From positions 1-64,000 of the forward strand of contig CAWFGU010000026.1 of the NCBI GenBank assembly GCA_963815505.1: a stretch of DNA of 64,000 nucleotides, read 5' to 3'. The notes under the pieces were generated by a model that ran no database searches, was not told the origin of the DNA, and worked only from the letters and a program-made list of their open reading frames with translations. Both the position numbers and the translations under genes were made by a program. How positions within the stretch are numbered: the first letter of the stretch is position 1; the number at the start of each line of letters is the position of its first letter. The DNA is from CAXBBB01 sp963815505. Lineage in GTDB: Bacteria; Bacteroidota; Rhodothermia; Rhodothermales; BA12. Positions 55,723 to 64,000 of the stretch are shown here, in pieces.

Positions 55723-58362
55723 CTAGAAGTCAAACTGAATGCCCAGGCGAACCTGGCGCGGGCGCGGCTGCAACGCCGGGTTGCTCAGAAACGCCTCCTG
55801 GGTGTTGACGCGGTCCAGACCGGCGGCGCGGCGGGCGGCGATTTCGCGCTGGGGAAGCTGGGGCAGCACGTCGGGGCGGTAGCTGTCGAGCAGGTTCTCG
55901 CCGACGGCGAAGATCTGCCCGCGCACGCCGCCCAACTGGACGATGCGGCTCAGCCGAACGTCGATGCGCGCTTCGGGCGAGAACCGCGCCTGGTTGCGCA
56001 GTTCGGTGATCTCGACGCGCCGCTCGTCGATCGGAGTGAACGGGTAACCCGAGAGGAACGTGCCGATAAAGCTCAGCGCGTTGCCCCGAATGTTCGTCGC
56101 CAGATCGGCCGAGATGTTGTGCTGCTGGTCCCAGTCGAGCGGGATGAGCACGCGCGTGGCGGCGTTTCCGCTCTGCCGGTCGAAGAACGCTTGTCGCGGA
56201 TCGCTGCCGTTGCCCCTCGCGCTCTGGTACGTGTAGTTGACCGAGCCGCTCAGGTTGGGGAAGCGGTAGCCGACCGAAACCGTGATGCCGCGCACGTTGC
56301 CAAAGTCGACGTTTTCGTAGCGCCCATACGTGTCGCTGCCGACGCTGGTCGAGTAGAACGCGGTCCCGATCAGGTTGCGCAGGTCGCGGTAGTAGGCCGT
56401 CAGGTCGACGACAAAGCTGCTGCCCACTTGCTGCTGCAAGCCGATCTCGTACTGCGTCGTGCGCTGCGGGTCGATGTCGGCGTTGCCGATGTAGCCGGTC
56501 AGGTTCAAGCCCTGGACTTCGAACTCGGGGTTCTCGTACAGGCGGTTGAACTCGGGGATCTGGAAGAACTGACCGTAGCTGGCGTGGACGACGCCCGTTT
56601 CGGTGATCGGAAACGCAAAGCCCAGGCGCGGGCTGAGCTGGCTCTTGACGCTCGTCTCGCGATAGGGCTCGGCCGACTCCAACACGTTCTGCGGGTCGCC
56701 GAAGTCGTTGGGCACCAGGCCTTGGGCGTCGAAGCGGTCGTAGCGGATGCCGACGTTCACGATCAGGTCTTTGTACTCGATCTTGTCCTGGATGTAGGCG
56801 GCAAACTCGACGGGCGAGCGGTCGTACTGGTTGTTGCGGCGCGTGTCCTGATCTGGAATGCGAGGCAGCAAGTCGCCGAACTGGACGGGGTTCACGTCGA
56901 GCAGGTATTCGGCGAAATCCAGTTCGTTGCGGCGATACTCGATGCCCGCTTTGACCAGGTTGATGTCGTTGATCTGATTGGTAATGTCGAAGCGCAGCGC
57001 GTAGGTCGTGCTCTTGCGCTGCGTCCAATAGGCGTCCAGGCCGCCGGTCGCGAAGACGAACGCCGGTTCCTGCGAGGCCGGGCGGTAGCTGGCCGAGTAG
57101 CCGGGGTCGAGCGGATCGTCGAAGACCGACTGCTGAAAATCGGTCGTGTACCGCGTCAGGCGCAGGTCGTAGAACAGGCGGTCGGTCAGCAGGTGATTCA
57201 TCGTCAGCAGGTAGTTGCTGTTGCTCGAGCGCTGCGTCGGGCGCGAGCCGGGGACGAGCCGGAAGCGGTGGTTGTACGGTTTGCTGTCGCTGTTGAAGCT
57301 CGTCGCCGAGAGGGCGAGGCGGATGCCTTTGATGCCGTTGTAGCTGAGCTTGCCCAGCAGCGTCGTCGCCTGGCTGCTGTTCATCGGGACCGCCGACGAG
57401 TCGCCGCCCGACTGGATGAGCCAGTCGGCTCCGGTCGCGCCTCGGAAGCTCGACGAGTCGGTCGGAAGGAAGACTTCGCGTCCGAACAGGTGGCCGTCGA
57501 GGTCGGTGCGCTTGCCGTTGGCGAAGAAGTAGAGATCGGGTATGCCAGTCGGGCCGCTGAACGAACCTTCGATGTAGCGCTCGCCCAGCAGCGAGGTCTC
57601 GTCGATGTCGGGATAGACGCTCGTGCGGTCCGATACGTAGCCGCCGACCGATCCGATGAACGTGCCGCTGAACTCGTCCGACCCGCTGCGCGTCACGATG
57701 TTGACGATGCCGCTGTTGGCCTGCCCATACTCGGCGTTGAACGTGCCCGAGATGACCTCGACTTCCTGGACCGCCGAGTTCTCGACCGGCGACGACAGCC
57801 CGTTGGTGAACGGGTTGCTGACCGCCACGCCGTCGACGTAGTACTTGATCTCGCTCGCGCGTCCGCCCCGGATGTGCAGCGCGCCGTCCAGCCCGCGCGT
57901 CACGCCTGCCTGGAGGGCGACCACGTCCTGAAAGTTGTCGGCGGGCAGCTCGAGCAGCGACTCGCCGTCGACCTTGGCCGACGAACTCGTCCGGTCGGTC
58001 TCGACGAGTCCGCGCGTGGCGGTAATGATGACTTCGTCGCCTTCGATGCCCAACGCTTCCTCGGCCATGCGAAAGTCCACGTCGGTCGTGCGGTCGACGG
58101 TGACGCGGACGCCTTCGACGCGCTGCGTCTGGAAACCGATGTAAGTGGCGATGAGCGTGTAGGTGCCCGCCGGCACGCCGATCATGAAGTAGTTGCCGTC
58201 CGGGTCGGTCGTGCCGCCGCGCGTGGTGCCGTCGATCTGGACGTTGACGCCGATGAGCGGCTCGCCCGTCGTGTCGGTGATCGTGCCGGAGATCTTTCCG
58301 GTCGTCTGTGCGGCGGCGGGCATCGCGGCGAGTAGCGCGAGCAGGAGCAGAAAGCGCGTCAT
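55723..58362 (-). CDS. TonB-dependent receptor with carboxypeptidase-like N-terminal domain
   Basis: 879 residues from ATG 58362, signal peptide MTRFLLLLALLAAMPAAAQ. Residues about 22-110 are the carboxypeptidase-regulatory-like domain (GKISGTITDTTGEPLIGVNV and TYTLIATYIGFQTQRVEGV). The plug follows, with QDVVALQAGVTRGLDGALHIRGGRASEIKYYVDGV and EVEVISGTFNAEYGQANSGIVNIVTRSG. The rest is a beta-barrel ending RQVRLGIQFDF. No SusD gene is next to it. It likely imports a bulky ligand using TonB. It is followed by the cargo gene 49 bases later. Confidence 0.95.
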   Translation of the reverse strand: MTRFLLLLALLAAMPAAAQTTGKISGTITDTTGEPLIGVNVQIDGTTRGGTTDPDGNYFMIGVPAGTYTLIATYIGFQTQRVEGVRVTVDRTTDVDFRMAEEALGIEGDEVIITATRGLVETDRTSSSAKVDGESLLELPADNFQDVVALQAGVTRGLDGALHIRGGRASEIKYYVDGVAVSNPFTNGLSSPVENSAVQEVEVISGTFNAEYGQANSGIVNIVTRSGSDEFSGTFIGSVGGYVSDRTSVYPDIDETSLLGERYIEGSFSGPTGIPDLYFFANGKRTDLDGHLFGREVFLPTDSSSFRGATGADWLIQSGGDSSAVPMNSSQATTLLGKLSYNGIKGIRLALSATSFNSDSKPYNHRFRLVPGSRPTQRSSNSNYLLTMNHLLTDRLFYDLRLTRYTTDFQQSVFDDPLDPGYSASYRPASQEPAFVFATGGLDAYWTQRKSTTYALRFDITNQINDINLVKAGIEYRRNELDFAEYLLDVNPVQFGDLLPRIPDQDTRRNNQYDRSPVEFAAYIQDKIEYKDLIVNVGIRYDRFDAQGLVPNDFGDPQNVLESAEPYRETSVKSQLSPRLGFAFPITETGVVHASYGQFFQIPEFNRLYENPEFEVQGLNLTGYIGNADIDPQRTTQYEIGLQQQVGSSFVVDLTAYYRDLRNLIGTAFYSTSVGSDTYGRYENVDFGNVRGITVSVGYRFPNLSGSVNYTYQSARGNGSDPRQAFFDRQSGNAATRVLIPLDWDQQHNISADLATNIRGNALSFIGTFLSGYPFTPIDERRVEITELRNQARFSPEARIDVRLSRIVQLGGVRGQIFAVGENLLDSYRPDVLPQLPQREIAARRAAGLDRVNTQEAFLSNPALQPRPRQVRLGIQFDF

Positions 58363-58505
58363 AGACGGTCTGTTGGTGGGAGTCGTCGAGGCCCGAGGGC
58401 CGGGGTCCGAGTCTGTGCCGGAGGGGAAGGCGGAGCGGGCCGCATTCCTCGCTGAGACAGTGCCCAAGACAAGTCGAGTAGAATCAAAGACATACTCTCA
58501 CACAA

Positions 58506-58539
58506 CGCCGCCGGAAAGGTACAGACCCTTCCGGCGGCG
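58506..58539. terminator. Strong GC hairpin downstream of CBM9-like gene
   Basis: CGCCGCCGGAA (58506-58516) and TTCCGGCGGCG (58529-58539) form a perfect 11-bp stem. It lies 21 bases after the leftward T9SS protein stop and upstream of the TonB receptor start. A weak TTGTGTG run follows on the minus strand. It probably ends the upstream transcript. Confidence 0.65.
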
Positions 58540-58560
58540 CGAGGTGGGAGAACAGCCGAG

Positions 58561-60715
58561 TTAGCGGATGACCGTCATCAGTCGGCTCTCGGTTCCGCGA
58601 TCCGTCGTCAGGCGGTAGACGTAGGCACCGGCGGGCAGGCGGCTGGCGTCCATGTGGAACACCTTACCGCCCTGCGACAGCGATCCGTCGACCAAGACGG
58701 CGACTTCCTGACCGATCAGGTTGTAGACGGCCAAGCGAGCCGTTCCGGCCTGGGGCATCTCGAACGGAATCGCGACTTTGCCGCTCGTCGGGTTGGGATA
58801 GCTGGCGCGCAGCAGCCCTTCGCCCTTGGCGACCGGCAGCGAGGCGACTTCTTCGATGCTCGTCACTGTGGCGAACGATCCATCTGTGATCAGCGCGCGG
58901 CGCGAACGGTTCGCAGGCGTATTGAAGAGCGCTCCTCCCGATCCGACGCGGAGAAACCGGTTCAGCCCCTGATCGCCTGCGTCCTTGTCGGTCACGTCTG
59001 CGTCGAAGGAGATCGTCGTACCAACGGCAGGCGTGAACGCGGGCCACTCGTAGTAGAACGCGAAGGCCTGTCGTCTTAGAATGCTGGCGATGTCGCCGGA
59101 CAGGTCTTCGAGCGGTACCATCCACTCGAGCACATACCCATCCTCATTCGTCAAACAGACTCGTGGACGCGGTCGTGCTCGACATCGACGAGTCTACACG
59201 GGCACCATTGTACTCTTGCACGCCAGCACCCGAGACGACGACGCCATCGCCGCCATAGTCGAGCGCTCGGATGTAGATCTGGTAGTCGGGACCGATGGTG
59301 GTTCCGGTGTCGTCCGTGCCCGGCGCAATGCGGTATCCGCTGCCTTCCGACGAGGTAACGACGGTATCGGCGTTGGTGAAGTTGAAGTTCTTCTCCGCGT
59401 GCGGCGAGCCGGGCAAGTCGCTGATGTCGTAGAGACCGAGATAGGCTGCGAAGTGATCGAAGTTGAACGCGAGGTTTGCCGTCGAGGGCTCGATCGATCA
59501 TCGGCGATCCTGCGTCGCTGATGATCGCGGCGAAGTACACGTTTTCGTCGTCCATCTTGACAGCCGATGTGGCCCGAGAAATCGTCCGGCGAGGAGGGCG
59601 TGCCCTGGATGGTTACTCCGTTTACGCGAACGCCCCACTTGTCCTGGCTCAGGCCGATGAACGAAGCGTCGCGCCAGTCAGCCGTGACGGCTCCGTCGAT
59701 GGTGACGTTCTGCGTCGGCTTGTAGTCGATGAAGTAGCGGCTCGGCCGGAGCGAAGTTGCCCGCCTTGGTCATGTCGACGATCTTGCCGCGCATCGAGAA
59801 GCTCTTGGCATCGCGGAAGAGCGCGCCCTTGTCGCCGATGCGGAGGTAGCGGTTCGCGCCCGGGGCGTCGCCTTCGTCAAGGTCGGTGATGTCGGCGTCG
59901 AACACGATCGTTTTGCCGTCTTCGGGAGTAAACCCGGGCCACGTGAAGTCTGCCAAGTTGCGCGCGGGATCCGAGATCTGACCTGCGAACGAGGCAAGGG
60001 GAATACTCCACTCGAGGAAATAACCTTTCTCGTCAGCGAAGAGAGCCGTTGCGCCCGTCGCACCTTCGAACGTGTTGTTCATTATGCCGCCCGAGAAGTG
60101 GAAGCGCTTGGCTGCATCGCCCGAGACGATGCCGTTGGGCGTACCGTAGTCGATGGCCCGAAACAAAACCTGGAAGTCCGACCCGAGCGTCGTGCCGCTG
60201 TCGTCCGTTCCCGGCCCGATACGGTAGCCGCGACCTGCAGCGATCGTCGAGTCCGCAATCGTCGGGTGGATAAAGGAGAAGCCCTCCTCGCCCGGCGAGC
60301 CTTCGACGTGCGGCGAACCGGCACGGTCTCCGATGTCGTAGAGACCCATGTAGACCGAGAGGTGATCGTAGTTGAACGCGACGTTCGAGTCGGCGGGCGT
60401 ATCGATCATCGGCAAGCCTTCGTCGCGGACGATGGCGGCGTAGTAGATGTTCGTGTCGTCCATCTTCATGGCGAAGTAGCCGGAGAAGTCAGCCGGGCTC
60501 TCTGGCACGCCCTGGATGACTCCGCCTGCTTCGTTGCGGAAGTTCACCTTGTCCTGGCTGAGAAAAATCCATTGGGCGTCGCTCCAATCTTTCAGATCGG
60601 CGTCGACGGTGACGGCAGTGCCTTTGTAAGCGATTTCGTAGAGCGTCGACGTCTGCTGCGCCGTGGCGGGCAGCGCGACGACGAGCGCGAGGAGTAGGAG
60701 TAGCGTAGTGCGCAT
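58561..60715 (-). pseudogene. Secreted protein with tandem CBM9-like domains and T9SS sorting domain, frameshifted
   Basis: About 715 residues from ATG 60715 (MRTTLLLLLALVVALPATAQ, a signal peptide). Two related CBM9-like domains follow. The first has YKGTAVTVDADLKDWSDAQW, FAMKMDDTNIYYAAIVRDEG, GYRIGPGTDDSGTTLGSDFQ and ADITDLDEGDAPGANRYLRIG. The second repeats the same pattern (WRDASFIGLSQDKWG, VYFAAIISDAGSP, GYRIAPGTDDTGTTIGPDYQ, DADVTDKDAGDQGLNRFLRVG), but needs frame changes near 59740, 59560, 59490 and 59150. The end SYPNPTSGKVAIPFEMPQ ... GAYVYRLTTDRGTE is the sorting domain. It is likely surface-anchored and binds sugar polymers. Confidence 0.78.
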
Positions 60716-60783
60716 GGGCGGCGTTCGGCGGTGGTTGGAAGGGATGGTGAACATACGATGACCTGTGCGTTATCTCAATAGAC

Positions 60784-60795
60784 GTAAGCGCTTAC
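60784..60795. promoter_or_regulatory. LacI-family operator-like palindrome 1
   Basis: GTAAGCGCTTAC is a perfect 12-base palindrome of the LacI/GalR-family type. It lies in the divergent region between the CBM9-like gene and the GH10-like gene, and a second similar site is centred 21 bases away. A LacI regulator gene is not in the window. Confidence 0.75.
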
Positions 60796-60804
60796 ATCTA
60801 GAGA

Positions 60805-60816
60805 AAAAGCGCTTAC
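60805..60816. promoter_or_regulatory. LacI-family operator-like palindrome 2
   Basis: AAAAGCGCTTAC matches the first site at 10 of 12 positions, with the perfect core AAGCGCTT. The two centres are 21 bases apart, two helical turns, which would place two dimers on the same side of the DNA. Confidence 0.65.
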
Positions 60817-60893
60817 GTTTTCATCACGGCAGCGGGAGCTTCCTTTCGTGCCGCATCTTTAAGGCTTCTCCTACGCCGTTACCTCTCCTGCCT

Positions 60894-62804
60894 GTGCGCC
60901 ACACTCTTCTCCTCCCTGCCCTCCTGCTGCTCGCGTCCACCCTGAGCGCCCAGACCACCACGCCGACCGAGGAGGTGCGGGGCGTCTGGCTCACCAACGT
61001 AGCCTCGGACGTGCTGAGCAGCAAGGAGAACATCGCCTCGGCGATGGACTACCTCGCGGCCAATGGCTTCAACGTCGTCTTTCCGGTCGTCTGGAATAAA
61101 GGCTACACGCTTTACCCGTCGCAGGTGATGGTCGACTACTTCGGCGAGGACTTCAGGCAAGACCTGAGCTATACGGCGCAGCGTCGCGATCCGCTCGCCG
61201 AAGTCATCACCGAGGCGCGTCGCGTCGGGCTGGAGGTCATCCCTTGGTTCGAGTTCGGATTTGCGGCCAGTTTCTCGCAGGACGGCGGCCACATCATCCG
61301 GAAGTATCCCGAGTGGGCCGCCATCGGAACGGACGGCAAACTGGTCGTCAAAAACGGCTTCGACTGGATGAACGGCTTGCACCCCGGACCGCAGGGCCTG
61401 ATGCTCGACATGATTCAGGAAGTGCTGGATACGTACGACGTAGACGGCGTCCAGGGCGATGACCGACTACCGGCGACGCCGTCCGAAGGTGGATACGATT
61501 CCTTCACGCGCGCACTCTACCTGGCCGAAACCGGAAAGACACCACCGACGAACACCAAGGACAACGACTGGCTGATCTGGCGCGGCAGCAAACTGACGGC
61601 GTTTCTGGGTCGTATGTACCGCCAGGTCAAAGCAGCCGACCCGGACCTCTACGTCTCGCTCTCGCCGTCGCACTACCAGTTCGGGTTCGTCGAGTACCTG
61701 CAGAATACGCCGCAGTGGATCGACAGCAGCTACGTCGACCTGCTCCACCCCCAGCTCTATCGGCGGAGCATCAGCTCGTACCAGGACCTGGTGCGTCAGA
61801 CGGTCGGCCCGACACCGACGAGCGGCGGCGGCTACGTGCCTCCCTCCTTCCGCAAGCGCCTGTCGCCGGGCGTGTTGGGCGGAACGGGCAGCAATCCGGG
61901 CGACAACGGCCCGGCCTACTTCCGCCAGGCGGCCGAGTACAACCGCTCGTTCGGCATCGGCGGCGAGGTGTTCTTCTTCTACGAAAGCCTGCGCGAGCGC
62001 AATGCGTTCGCCGCCGATACGCTTCATAAGTACGTCTACCAGCAGCCTGCTCGCCTGCCGGGCCGCACCAACGACCGGGCGCGCAAGGCGGGCGTGGTGA
62101 CCACGCCCGACAGCGCAGGCGTGACGCTGGCCGGAACGTGGACGCAGGACGAACGCGCCATCGGCGTTGGCGGACGGACGATGGAGTTCGCCGCACCGGG
62201 GACTGGGTCGACGGCGACGTACCAACTCACCGCTGAGGCCTCGGGCGGGTTCGACGTGTACGCGTTCGTCCCCCGCTTTCGCAGCGGCTCGACGACCGAC
62301 GCCTACTACGCCGTCGGCGTCGGATCGGACACGACGGTCGCACGCGTCGATCAGCGCTCGACCTACAACCAGGGCTTCGTCTATGTCGCCACGGTCCAGG
62401 CCAACGCGGGTGAAACCGTCACCGTCACCATCCGACCCGACCAGGCAACCGACGGGCGCGCGACCTACGCCGACGGCATGATGATGGTGCGCAACTTCGC
62501 TGCCGAACGCCAGGGACTCATCACGTCGATCCGCCGCCCCAACGTTACGGGCGGAGATCTGGAGGTGCAGCCCTTCCCCAACCCGGCTCGCGACTGGGCC
62601 ACGTTCCGCCTGGCTACGTCGACCGCGCCGACGACCATCCGGCTGTACGACGCGCTCGGCCGCGAGGTTGGCGTGCGCACGGCTCCAGCGTCTGTAGTGA
62701 ATCTCGACCTGCCGGTCAGCGAGCTTGCCGCGGGAGTATACCTGTGGCGCGCGCAGTCCGGCGAGCGCACGGCGACGGGGACACTGGTGGTGGCGCCTCG
62801 GTAG
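60894..62804 (+). CDS. GH10-like (DUF187-type) secreted glycosidase with T9SS sorting domain
   Basis: 636 residues from a GTG at 60894, which gives the signal peptide MRHTLLLPALLLLASTLSAQ; an upstream ATG at 60765 would run through the operators. The catalytic-like domain (about 25-380) is a paralogue of the 50222 gene: RGVWLTNVASDVLSS, NVVFPVVWNKGYTLYPSQ, VIPWFEFGFAASFSQDGGH, GVQGDDRLPATPSEGGY, VSLSPSHYQFGFVEYLQ. A beta-sandwich (about 440-560, DVYAFVPRFRSGSTTDAYY) and the sorting domain PFPNPARDWATFRL ... AAGVYLWRAQSGER follow. Secreted to the cell surface. The LacI-like sites lie 80-110 bases upstream. Confidence 0.88.
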   Translation: MRHTLLLPALLLLASTLSAQTTTPTEEVRGVWLTNVASDVLSSKENIASAMDYLAANGFNVVFPVVWNKGYTLYPSQVMVDYFGEDFRQDLSYTAQRRDPLAEVITEARRVGLEVIPWFEFGFAASFSQDGGHIIRKYPEWAAIGTDGKLVVKNGFDWMNGLHPGPQGLMLDMIQEVLDTYDVDGVQGDDRLPATPSEGGYDSFTRALYLAETGKTPPTNTKDNDWLIWRGSKLTAFLGRMYRQVKAADPDLYVSLSPSHYQFGFVEYLQNTPQWIDSSYVDLLHPQLYRRSISSYQDLVRQTVGPTPTSGGGYVPPSFRKRLSPGVLGGTGSNPGDNGPAYFRQAAEYNRSFGIGGEVFFFYESLRERNAFAADTLHKYVYQQPARLPGRTNDRARKAGVVTTPDSAGVTLAGTWTQDERAIGVGGRTMEFAAPGTGSTATYQLTAEASGGFDVYAFVPRFRSGSTTDAYYAVGVGSDTTVARVDQRSTYNQGFVYVATVQANAGETVTVTIRPDQATDGRATYADGMMMVRNFAAERQGLITSIRRPNVTGGDLEVQPFPNPARDWATFRLATSTAPTTIRLYDALGREVGVRTAPASVVNLDLPVSELAAGVYLWRAQSGERTATGTLVVAPR

Positions 62805-62836
62805 AAAGCGAGCTTCTCTCTAACACAGAGGGACCC

Positions 62837-62879
62837 GAAAAAGGAGCGGTGTCGGCTTGGCTGGCAACGCTCCTTTTTC
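62837..62879. terminator. Bidirectional intrinsic terminator hairpin
   Basis: GAAAAAGGAGCG (62837-62848) and CGCTCCTTTTTC (62868-62879) pair perfectly over 12 bp, with A- and T-runs at the base of the stem. It separates the convergent GH10-like gene and the hybrid kinase gene. Confidence 0.9.
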
Positions 62880-62898
62880 TACGATACGTCCCCCGTCT

Positions 62899-64000
62899 CT
62901 ACCGGATGCGCGCCAGGCTTCGAGCAAGATCGTCGAAGTGGACCGGTTTGGGCAGGTAGTCGTCGGCTCCGGCGGCGAGGCAGGTGGCACGGTCGCCCTC
63001 CATCGCGTTAGCCGTAAGCGCAATGATGCGGGGCTGCGACGACAGGTCCGCATCGGCCCGGATGCGGCGTGTTGCCTCGAGTCCGTCCATTTCGGGCATC
63101 TGCACATCCATCAGGATGGCGTCATACGGAGATCCGACGTTGTGCGCCGCTCGAACTGCAGAAAGCACTTCGCGACCGTTCACGGCCACATCGGCCACGT
63201 ACCCCATTCGGTCGAGCAGACGCAAGGCGACTTTCCGGTTGATGAGGTTGTCCTCGGCCAGCAGCAACCGAACCGACGCAGGATCCACCGCCGATGCGGC
63301 AGGGACGACCGACTCAAAGGGGACGGTAGGCGCTTCGGCGAGGCGCGTTTGGACCGTGAGTTCGAACGTCGATCCTTGGCCTAGTGTGCTCTGCGCAGTC
63401 AGCGTGCCGCCCATCAGCGTCGCCAGACGCTGGCTGATCGTCAAGCCCAGACCGGTGCCTCCGTAGCGACGCGTCGTCGAGGCGTCGGCCTGAGAGAAGC
63501 TCTCGAAAATGGCGTCCAGCTTCTCGGTCGGAATGCCGATTCCAGTATCGGTCACGGCGATGCGGAGCGCGGCCTCGTCGCCCCGTACGTCAGCAGCCGC
63601 GCTCAGCGTGACACGGCCATGAGGGGTGAACTTCACTGCGTTCGAGAGCAGGTTGACGAGGATCTGTCGCAGACGAGTCGCGTCGCCGCTGAGATACCGA
63701 GGCAGTGCCGCGTCGAGGTGCACCTCGAGAGAGACGTCTTTCTCGCTCGCCTCGTGGCGCAGCAGGTCGGCGGCCTCGCGCGTCGTCTTGTACACGTCGA
63801 AGGGCGCATCTTCGACGTCCAGTTTACCTGCTTCGATTTTCGAGAAATCGAGAATGTCGTTGATGATCGTTAGCAGCGCTTCGCCCGACGTACGGATCGT
63901 TTCGACCGAGTCGGCTTGATCGGCGTCCAACGGCGACTGCTGGAGCAGCGTCGTCATCCCGATCACGCCGTTCATGGGCGTCCGGATCTCGTGGCTCATG
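62899..64000 (-). CDS. Hybrid sensor histidine kinase/response regulator, 5' end outside window
   Basis: At least 366 residues visible. HisKA domain with the phospho-acceptor His in MSHEIRTPMNGVIGM, N box NLLSNAVKFTP, G1 DTGIGIP, F box FESFSQADASTTRRYGG, and G2 GTGLGLTISQRLA. A C-terminal receiver domain has LLLAEDNLINRKVALRLL, the phospho-acceptor Asp in ILMDVQMPEMDG and the Lys of DDYLPKPV. The visible start at 63999 is inside the kinase core, so the sensor part lies beyond the window. It converges with the GH10-like gene. Confidence 0.93.
   Translation of the reverse strand, partial: MSHEIRTPMNGVIGMTTLLQQSPLDADQADSVETIRTSGEALLTIINDILDFSKIEAGKLDVEDAPFDVYKTTREAADLLRHEASEKDVSLEVHLDAALPRYLSGDATRLRQILVNLLSNAVKFTPHGRVTLSAAADVRGDEAALRIAVTDTGIGIPTEKLDAIFESFSQADASTTRRYGGTGLGLTISQRLATLMGGTLTAQSTLGQGSTFELTVQTRLAEAPTVPFESVVPAASAVDPASVRLLLAEDNLINRKVALRLLDRMGYVADVAVNGREVLSAVRAAHNVGSPYDAILMDVQMPEMDGLEATRRIRADADLSSQPRIIALTANAMEGDRATCLAAGADDYLPKPVHFDDLARSLARIR

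Noticed and set aside
55705..58335. Long open frame on the plus strand opposite the TonB receptor
   Set aside because: It is antisense to a clear receptor gene and is made of Val/Ala/Asp/Arg-rich text with no domain. GC-rich codon bias leaves the antisense frame open.
1..64000. CRISPR arrays, transposases, prophage genes, SusD, LacI regulator
   Set aside because: None was seen in any frame. There are no regularly spaced direct repeats and no integrase- or transposase-like motifs.

Overview
The window is GC-rich DNA from a member of the Bacteroidota/Rhodothermota branch, most likely a Rhodothermales-type organism (family-level placement is inference). The signs are: several secreted proteins with C-terminal type IX secretion (T9SS) sorting domains, a PorV/PorQ-like barrel, a TonB-dependent receptor with a carboxypeptidase-like N-terminal domain, AccD without its zinc ribbon, and weak ribosome binding sites. 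The only RNA gene seen is a tRNA-Val(CAC). No rRNA, transposase, prophage or CRISPR array was recognised.

Layout. 1-9.2 kb holds a fasciclin lipoprotein, msrB, an AMP-dependent acyl-CoA ligase, an FkbM-like methyltransferase, a YraN-type nuclease, a GbsR/MarR-type regulator, a lipoprotein, a two-barrel outer-membrane protein and an OmpA protein. Almost every one is broken by single-base frameshifts although the protein sequence stays conserved on both sides. 9.2-17 kb holds a membrane protein with a sigma-region-4-like segment, a sensor histidine kinase, rsgA, an anti-sigma-like protein, tRNA-Val, accD, panB and a low-GC orphan. 17-33.4 kb is mostly intact housekeeping and envelope genes: a PcrA-type helicase, crcB, dus, a DUF1611 protein, a dienoyl-CoA-reductase-like SDR, a RecD-like helicase, a FadL-type barrel, a repetitive lipoprotein, proS, a DUF4292 lipoprotein, an EnvC-like factor and an atypical RpiB. 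34-49 kb holds ppc, an M1 peptidase, an acyl-ACP thioesterase, two feoA-like genes with feoB, a GroES-like protein, a 3-hydroxyacyl-CoA dehydrogenase, panD, panC, fabI, an inositol monophosphatase, a DUF3592 protein, a sugar-phosphate mutarotase and an HNH nuclease.

49.2-62.8 kb looks like a carbohydrate-acquisition locus. A TonB receptor, a large T9SS cargo protein, a PorV-like barrel, a GH10-like lipoprotein, a small membrane protein and a MOSC protein form one leftward series. Upstream, a tandem CBM9-like T9SS protein and a second GH10-like T9SS protein are divergently transcribed around two LacI-type palindromes 21 bp apart. No SusD homologue is visible. The window ends inside a hybrid histidine kinase.

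The genes support ordinary central functions (fatty acid synthesis: accD, fabI, thioesterase; pantothenate: panB, panC, panD; ferrous iron uptake; anaplerosis) plus a secreted polysaccharide-handling module. Frameshifts cluster at 0-9.2 kb and 46-61 kb. I interpret them mainly as uncorrected indels in the assembly, not real gene decay. No clearly new defence or mobile system was found. The least explained items are the sigma-4-like membrane protein, the RpiB variant, the Cys-rich FeoA-like protein, the low-GC orphan and the LacI-controlled locus.
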